NCBI GenBank assembly: GCA_018292915.2
Contig: JACVVK020000311.1
Location: 310,001-374,000 of the forward strand
Length of the DNA: 64,000 nt
DNA from: Batillaria attramentaria
Lineage: Eukaryota > Mollusca > Gastropoda > Batillariidae
Reading direction: 5' to 3'
Part shown: positions 24,401 to 33,021 of the stretch, piece by piece
How positions within the stretch are numbered: the stretch's first letter is position 1
Layout of the letters: each line of letters begins with the position of its first letter
The notes under the pieces: generated by a model
Told to the model about the DNA's origin: nothing
What the model saw: only the letters and a program-made list of their open reading frames with translations
Database searches by the model: none
Made by a program: the position numbers and the translations under genes

Positions 24401-27400
24401 ATTTATTCACATATGGTCTGGTATTCTCAAACAGCTTGGGAGGGGGAGGAGCTAGGGGGGGAGCTGAGATTGTGTGTGCGTGTGCATGCACATGCGTGCG
24501 TACATATGTGTGTGTGCGTGTACATGTGTGTGTGCGTGTACATGTGTGTGTATGTTCGTGTGCTATTTACAAGTTCGAGTGCAAATCTGTTGCTGTGTGG
24601 TGCAGGTTTTGCGTGACCCTTGTGGCGGTGCTGGATGGTGACAGCAGTCAACCTCGCCGTCTGCAGCTGAACCCCGGCCCTGAGTACATCCTGAAGAAAA
24701 ACGACTTCTGTTTCTACATGAGCGTCACTCGCGAGGAGTACACTGAGATCAGCCCACAAGCTCTCACTGAAAAACCAACTCAAGCCAACATGGACAAGAA
24801 TCTGGGTAAGTGGTAATATGAGTGGGGAGGTCGGTGGTCTAATGGTTAAGAGACTTGTCACCTATGCGAGAGGTTTAGGGTTCGAGTCCCACTCGGGGCA
24901 AAGAATTTTTCCTTCTCGTATGTGGCACCGTTCCTTCGGGCCGATCGTCGGGGGGTTCTCTGCGGGTACTTCGGCTTCCTCCCCCTCTGCTTTGGAAATG
25001 TTCAGCCCACCAAATTTGAAAAATAAATGCAATTCTAAATTCCGAAATTTAAATAGCTGAGCTGACCTTTCGCACCATGTGATTGTAATGTGTTTATGTC
25101 CAGTGTGTGAGAGAATGCATGTGATTCACGTGAGAGTGCGTGTTGGGTTTAGTACACGGCGCTTTGAGCCAATTCATGAAATTGGGTAAAATGCCTTTTC
25201 GATACTCATTATTATTATTATTATTATCTCCCTGGGAGCGTCCACAGTTTTCTACTATTTGGATTTTCGTATGAGTTTCATTCCCTCGACTGTGTGCACA
25301 TTCATTCTTACAAATCCATCAATTTCCCCCTCGTTACAGAGTTGATAGCGGAAGCGCTACAGAGATACCGCAGTGTGGACACTGAAGTGGAGGTGGAAGA
25401 CTACGACACGAGCGTGTTTGACACCATCACCAGCCTCATGGGACGCTCCATTTCACACACCGTACGACACAATCGGCTGAAGGAAGGACGAAATGTGCTG
25501 TTCAACAACAACTCGCACGGGGACGAAGAGACCAGGCAGCCACTCCTGTCTGGTCCGGACGTTTTAAACACACGAACTGAGGTGTGTCTCTGTGAAATTA
25601 AGTCTGCATTTTTGTCAAAAACTTTGTTATAGATTGATGATATAGATTTGTGATAGATTGATTGATATAGGACCATGCATGAATGCGACATTGTCACATT
25701 GTGATTAAAAATTCTTTATAAAAAAAAACAAAAAAAACTAAATTAAAAAAAAAAGAACAACCCACAAACATATGAAACTGAACAAACAACAACAAAAAAA
25801 AATCCCTCAGTTCTGGGAAACTGCCATTCAACACGAAAATTCACTCAGTGATGAACATTAAAATCTAAAATGTGAACTGACCTATAAATAGCTTAGTTGA
25901 GAGCCCCCCCCCCCCCCCAAAAAAAAAAAAAAAAAAAAATCTGTATTTTTGTCAGGTTAAATGCAAAGAGAGCTAAAGCATGATTTTTTAAAAAAGTTAA
26001 AAAGGGGGGTGGGGGTTGGAATCCCAAAGAGAGAGAGAGAGAGACAGAGAGATTGTATGTGTCAGAATAGAAAGAAAATGAAAAATGGTTACATTAAAAC
26101 AACTGTTTACAATGTGCTTTGGATTTAGAGAGTCTGTGATATTATTTTCATGTGTATGGTGCTCAGAATGACTGCTACCTTACCAACAACATGCAGTCGT
26201 TTTCAAGTCTTTCCTCGTGTATCATTTCAAACAACCTCTTGTCGAGGTCAAGGACTCATCTGTGAGCTACTAACATTTGCTTCTCATAGTCCTGCATTTT
26301 AAAACTTTTTATTACGATTACAATAATATTTAGCACTATATTCTTTTTTATTTTTATTTTTTTCTATAAAACAGACTGAAATGGGCAGTAAGGAAGGGGA
26401 GGCCAGTCTGGATGGCGTGGATTTGGACTCGGGCTCTCTGGATGAAGTGGACCACCGGCACGGAGCTGGCAAGGTTCTGCAGTACTACACCGACATGGGC
26501 CAGGAAAAGTAAGTCTGCTTCACGCATCTCTCTTGCGATGCATTTTCTTTTTATAAAGATCCTGTGGTTGTACTTTTTGCAGTGTAGGTTGTATAGTTGT
26601 GCAATACACTCAGGGTATGTTGTATAGTTGTGCAATACACTCAGGGTATGTTGTATAGTTGTGCAATACACTCAGGGTATGTTGTATAGTTGTGCAATAC
26701 ACTCAGGGTATGTTGTATAGTTGTGCAATACACTCAGGGTATGTTGTATAGTTGTGCAATACACTCAGGGTATGTTGTATAGTTGTGCAATACACTCAGG
26801 GTATGTTGTATAGTTGTGCAATACACTCAGGGTATGTTGTATAGTTGTGCAATACACTCAGGGTATGTTGCAGTTAAATTTCTGTTGTTCTTTCTTTTCT
26901 TATGTTATCATTACTTTTCCCTAAAGTGTGAACATTGTTCTAGTCTGTCAGGTTAGAATTTACATGGACAGTTTATATGGCTTATACAGACGGCTAGCCA
27001 GTCTGTGCGGTGAATGATGATTTTACATGTAGTGTTCTGATCTGCCGCCCCTCCCCTTCCCCTTCCCCCCCCCCTCCCCCCCCCCCCTCCCCCCCCCCCC
27101 TCCCCCCCCCCCCCCGTTCTCCTTCCCCCCACCCACCCACACACACACACACACACACATCACCCCCTTGCCTCCTCTGTCTTTCGTAATCTCTATGTCC
27201 CTATCACTGTCTGCATCAATTGCTTTCTCACAAACACACGCTCATGCACGCATGCGCACGCACGTCTCTTCATTGTTCTGACAAGGATCTAACTAATTTG
27301 CCTATGAAACGAGAAGGAGAAGGATTCGAGACTGTTAGTGCCTCTAAACTAACGTTGACTGTGAAGTGTCTATGTTGTCAGGCTGACGACAGGCCCCCCA

Positions 27401-28249
27401 CCAGTGACTATCTACATGGGATCTCGCAGAGCTGTCTGCCACGTCATGAGGGAGCCGCGCCCATTCTGCTGCTTGGAGTGGGGAAAGGTAACTTGTGTCA
27501 TCATCTAACACACAGGGATTCCCTGTTTTCCCGGTTCTCTTCTGTTCTCATCACATCGTTTAACTTTTTCATGACCATGCACCCAGCATTTGTGTGCAGA
27601 GCCATTGTATACTGTTGCCAACCACACACCTAGACCCCGGGTGCTGATGCATGAGGACGCTGTTACCAAGCACCCACAACCCATGTTACTTCTGCTCTGA
27701 CTGTGGCCACTATTCCCAATTTTTCCAATTAAAAATATTTTTCCATAAAAGTGCTTATAAATATCTTTCAAACCATATCAAACACGATAAGGAAACGTTT
27801 GAGAAAGACCTCTTTCAGAAAAATCGAAAAATTGCTAAAATCACCTGGTTGGCAAGAGTTGTGCACGCACACAGTGCCTGGGTCACAGGGGAATTCCACT
27901 GCACACTGTCAAGGTCGGCATTGAGTTAAATATTGTTTTTGCTTGTGTGGTAGTGTGAGATGTCAGACTCAAGCTTCCTTTCTTGTTTACTTAACAGCGC
28001 TTATGCCAACATATACATTTATTGAGCTTTCTATCTCATTGTCTTCATGGAACTTTGGCTTGACTGCATTTTGAAAATAGCAGAGGGTGACAGAACTGAC
28101 ATGCACTGTATCCTTCTTCACTGTACTGAAAACAGAGTTGCGCCAAAATTCCACAACGATTTTGATTTTCTGTTCTTTGGGAGGGGAATAGATTCCTGCG
28201 TAATGTATTTCATAATCTTGAATAGGGTTGAGTGTTAGGCTGTTGGTCA

Positions 28250-28290
<41 letters not shown>

Positions 28291-31200
28291 CATGGGTGCA
28301 TGCGTGCTGCTAGCAAACACTTTATCACCGACCACAAAACAGGAATCCCCAAAATCACCTCATTCCTTATCCTCTACTGTTGTAGGACTGTGAACATTGC
28401 AAGTACAAGAATGCCGGTGATGAGCGTTGGCACCATCAGCTGATCATCGTGGCTGCTCAGCGACCCAGCAGCGGCATCCACAATTTCATCGTTCCCCTGC
28501 GTTCCAGCTTCATCGCAATAAACGGCATGAGCCCCATTGTTCTTCTTCTGGAGACAGAGTAAGTGATGACTGTAGATGTCAACTTCATCAGTTGTCTCCT
28601 GTTTGTTGCAGACTTGGGTGTTGCATGGTAACATTGGTTTTTCTTTTCTACGCTTTCAAATTTTGGTTGTTTGCTCATCTTTTTTGCAGTATTTGTACAT
28701 CCCCACTTGCAGTCACCAGTGCTCCTTTTTTGCAGTATTTGTACATCCCCACTTGCAGTCACCAGTGCTCCTTTTTTGCAGTATTTGTACATCCCCACTT
28801 GCAGTCACCAGTGCTCCTTTTTTGCAGTATTTGTACATCCCCACTTGCAGTCACCAGTGCTCCTTTTTTGCAGTATTTGTACATCCCCACTTGCAGTCAC
28901 CAGTGCTCCTTTTTGGCTCCCTTGTGTAACAATGGGAGTCTATGTTGTAACCCTCCGTCGTCTGTCTGTGTGTGTGTGTGTGTGTCTGTCTGTGGGTGTG
29001 TCCGCAGTAAACCTTAACAATGGCATTTTCTCAGAATCTACAAAGAGCAGAGTCACCAAACTTGGCATGCCGATAGACAGCCATAGGACCTTCAAAATAT
29101 ATAATTTTGAATGACCTTGACTCAAGGTCAAGGTCACTAAAGCTGTCTGTTTGAAAATTTTACATAGGCATTTTCTTGGCGTCTACAAATACCAGAGGTT
29201 TTCAACTTTGCATGATGATAGACATTGATAAGAACTTTACAGATATACATGTATTCAATGGCCTTATGTGAAGGTCAAGGTCAGACAAGCTATTTTCCGC
29301 ATTTCCGTAGAAAACCTTAACATTGGCATTTTCTCAGAATCTACAAACAGCACAGGCACCAAACTTGGCATGCTGATAGACAGCCGTAAGACCTTTCAAA
29401 ATATATCATTCTGAGTGACCTTGACTCAAGGTCAAGGTCACTAAAGCTGTTTGTTTGAAAAGTTTGCATTGGCATTTTCTTGGAATCTACAAAAACCGGA
29501 GGTTTTAAACTTTGCATGATGATAGACATTGATAAGAACTTTACAGATGTACATGTATTCAATGGCCTTGTGTGAAGGTCAAGGCTGTACAAGCTATTTT
29601 CCGCATTTCCGCAGTAAACCTTAACATGGGCATTTTCTCAAAATCTACAAAAAGCAGAGGCACCAAACTTGGCATGCCTATAGACAGCCATAAGACCTTT
29701 CAAATGTATCATGTTGAATGACCTTGACTCAAGGTCAAGGTCACTAAAGCTGTTTGTTTGAAAATTTTGCATTGGCATTTTCTTGGAATCTACAAAAACC
29801 AGAGGTTTTAAACTTTATATGGTGATAGACATTGATAAGAACTTAACAGACATACATGTATTCAATAGCCTTGTGTCAAGGTCAAGGCCGTACAAGCTAT
29901 TTTTGTGAAACCTAAACATTGGCATTTTCTCAGAAACAACAAACAGCAGAGGTGCCGAACTTGCCATGCTAATAGACATTGATAAGAACTGTATACCCAT
30001 ACCACTTTAAATGACCTTGACTTAAGGTCAAGGTCATTAAAGCTGTCTGTTGTGAATTTCAATATTACCGTTTTTGGAGAAACTACAAATACTAGAGGCA
30101 TCCAACTTGGTGTAATGATAGACATTAATATCTTATTTGAATGACCTTGGCCCAAGGTCAAGGCCATATAGTCAGTTTTGGGGAAAAGTGTAATATTGCC
30201 AGGAACTAAGAACACCAGAGACACCTTACTTGGCTTGATGATAGATAGTGATAAGATTTTTTACAAACATACTCTTTTGAATGACCTTGACCCATGTCAC
30301 AAGGGAGCCATGGAGGCTTTTGCCTCTCTAGTTTGCAGTATTTGTACATCCCCACTTGCAGTCACCAGTGCTCCCTTTTTGCAGTATTTGTACATCCCCA
30401 CTTGCAGTCACCAGTGCTCCCTTTTTGCAGTATTTGTACATCCCCACTTGCAGTCACCAGTGCTCCTTTTCTCTGTAGATAGCAAGCCTAACGGATGTGC
30501 TGTCATTCAGAATTTTTTTCTTATTGTCATGCAGTTTGTTGCGTACTGAAAATATATGTTACTCGGTTGACAATGACAAGTGCACTGACAGTTTAAAGAA
30601 GACAACCAGAGTACAAGAGTCTTATATTTTTCTTTTTAAAAAAAAAACCAACAAAACTCATAAAATGCTGTACATTATTCTCTTCTGTTTCAGCCCTGAT
30701 CCCATCTTCCTGGACACGATCTCACAGTTCCCACTGGTCTACTGGATGAAGGGCAGCATTCTCAGGTAAACAGTCTGTAGGGATACGTGGGCAGTGGTGA
30801 GGGCCTTCCTCTACATTACCACTTTACAGAGCAGACCCAGTAGGGTGTCTGCAGCCCTTCATCTCACTTCTTGTGATGTCAAGTGCTGTAGAAGCGATTA
30901 TTTTGAGAGCCATTCAGGTGCATCATGCAACTGCTGTTTCAGCTTTTTTCAAGAGCCCAATTGCTGAAGAGCATCACTTCCATTTTTCTGTATTTTGGGG
31001 TAAATCCTCATTTTTGGAGCCTGGAAGAGGAGGATGGCATTGGGTAATGTCGCATTGTCATGTGGACAGTTCCTAGCCCATCGAGCTGCCCCCCCACCCC
31101 CCTCCACACACACACGCGCACATCTACTGATGCTTTCAGTCTTTCTGTTTACCTCATCCGTCTGGATGGCCTGGGCGAGGTTAAAGAATATTCCTGCTTA

Positions 31201-32462
31201 CATACTGTGTATTTGATATTTTCTCATTTGTTTCAGCCTTGACGACATGCTAAGAGCAGGCATTAACAAGGCAAGTCACCTGGTTGTCGTCAACCGAGAG
31301 TCAGAGGACAACATGGCAGGGGAAGAAACTCTGGCTGACTCTGAGACCATCATAGCTGTGCAGACGGTTTTCAGGTACTTGGTGCCGTGCTGTTAATTGG
31401 AGACAAATTCCAGCAGTGCCACTGCAATCAACAGGAACAAATTTTATTGTCAAGCTTTAAAGAATAAAATGATAATATGAACTCGTGACATATCGAGTGA
31501 AATATCGGGCCAAAATATTGGGCTTTTCTGGTCAGGTGCGTGGCTCAGCTGTTGACATATGATTGTGGCTGTAGTCCTGAACTATTTCATTGATTTATAT
31601 ATTCAAAGTTTAAATTTATTAAGTTTTCAGTTGTTTTAAAACAGGTGTACAGAATGTGATATGGACAGCACATAATTTTCAGCCAGTGCAGTATTCAGTT
31701 GTGTTGATTTTTTTCCCCCACAGAATGTTCCCAAATGCCAACATCATAACTGAATTGAGCCAAGCATCAAACATGCGCTTCATGCAGTTTTCAGCTCAGG
31801 ACGTCTACACTCAGAGAGTCTCCCGATTGGAACAGGTATTGCATGCTTAAGTTTTCCCTTGTGTTTTTGAGATAGGGTTTTTGATTCAACGATTTTATCA
31901 TACTTTACAAGAAAATTTAATTCCCTACGTGCCATGCGGTCAGTTTTGTTTGTTGGTTAGTTTTGTTTTATTTCAGATTCATATTACGTGTAATTCATTT
32001 ATTTTTTTATGTATTGTAATTTCTTGGTATTAATGTTTGTGTATCTCACAGAAACTGAAGGAGACTATGACATCCAACCTCAACCATATTTTCCGTCTAC
32101 CGTTCGCCGCTGGACAAGTGTTTAGTGCCAGCATGCTGGATACACTTCTTTATCAGGTGCGTTACATATATTGTACATGTACTGCCTGCCTACATGTCCT
32201 CATTACTTACTGTCAACCATCCAGGTCTCTCTTCACTCTAGCTGTGAACGCCTTCTTGTCATACGTAAGACCAACAGTAAGTCCTGGAGAAAGATCAATA
32301 CCAAGCCCCTGTAATTTGGAATTCTCTTCCCCAGTGCATTTGTAATGCATCTGACTTGCTTGATTTCAAAGCCAAACTGAACACCTTCTTGTTCAGTCTG
32401 TCCTACGACTAGTTTCACAACAGATCTTGACCCGTCCTGAGCCCTGTTGCTGGTGGAATGAC

Positions 32463-32522
<60 letters not shown>

Positions 32523-32990
32523 TGTCAGTATGTGTAACTGTTGCATACTTTTGTTTTATTAGTTTTTTTTGGACTGTAGTTGTGAAGCGCCTTGAGCTCA
32601 CCTTGTGGGGATACTGTGCTATATAAGAATGTTATTATTATTATGTATTACCGGTAGACTATTATGTGGCGCAAAAGCACCATAGCCAAGCATAAGTGTA
32701 ATGCTGATAGAGTAAGTCGTGACATCCCCACACATGCAGAAGGTTGTGCTGTTCTTCAGCGGATTGGTAGGTTCAGACAGTTACATATTCATATTGCAAG
32801 GTAGTGATGCTCTCAGATTGATGTAGGAGTTGTTTGTACAGTCAGCCTGCACTTGTTTGGGGTAAAAGTAGAACACTGAACAATATCATATTCTCTGCAT
32901 CTATCACACAGAAGTTCTCAGGCTAAGACATGTGCTGTTCAACAAATTCCTACAAGTTGGTTTTGGTGGTGGTGGGTGGGGGTGGGGTGT

Positions 32991-33021
<31 letters not shown>

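Noticed and set aside
28427..29114. Open frames of 196 and 147 codons with repeated [16 protein letters not shown] units
   Set aside because: Produced by the 46-bp array inside a channel intron; the start overlaps a true channel exon in another frame.
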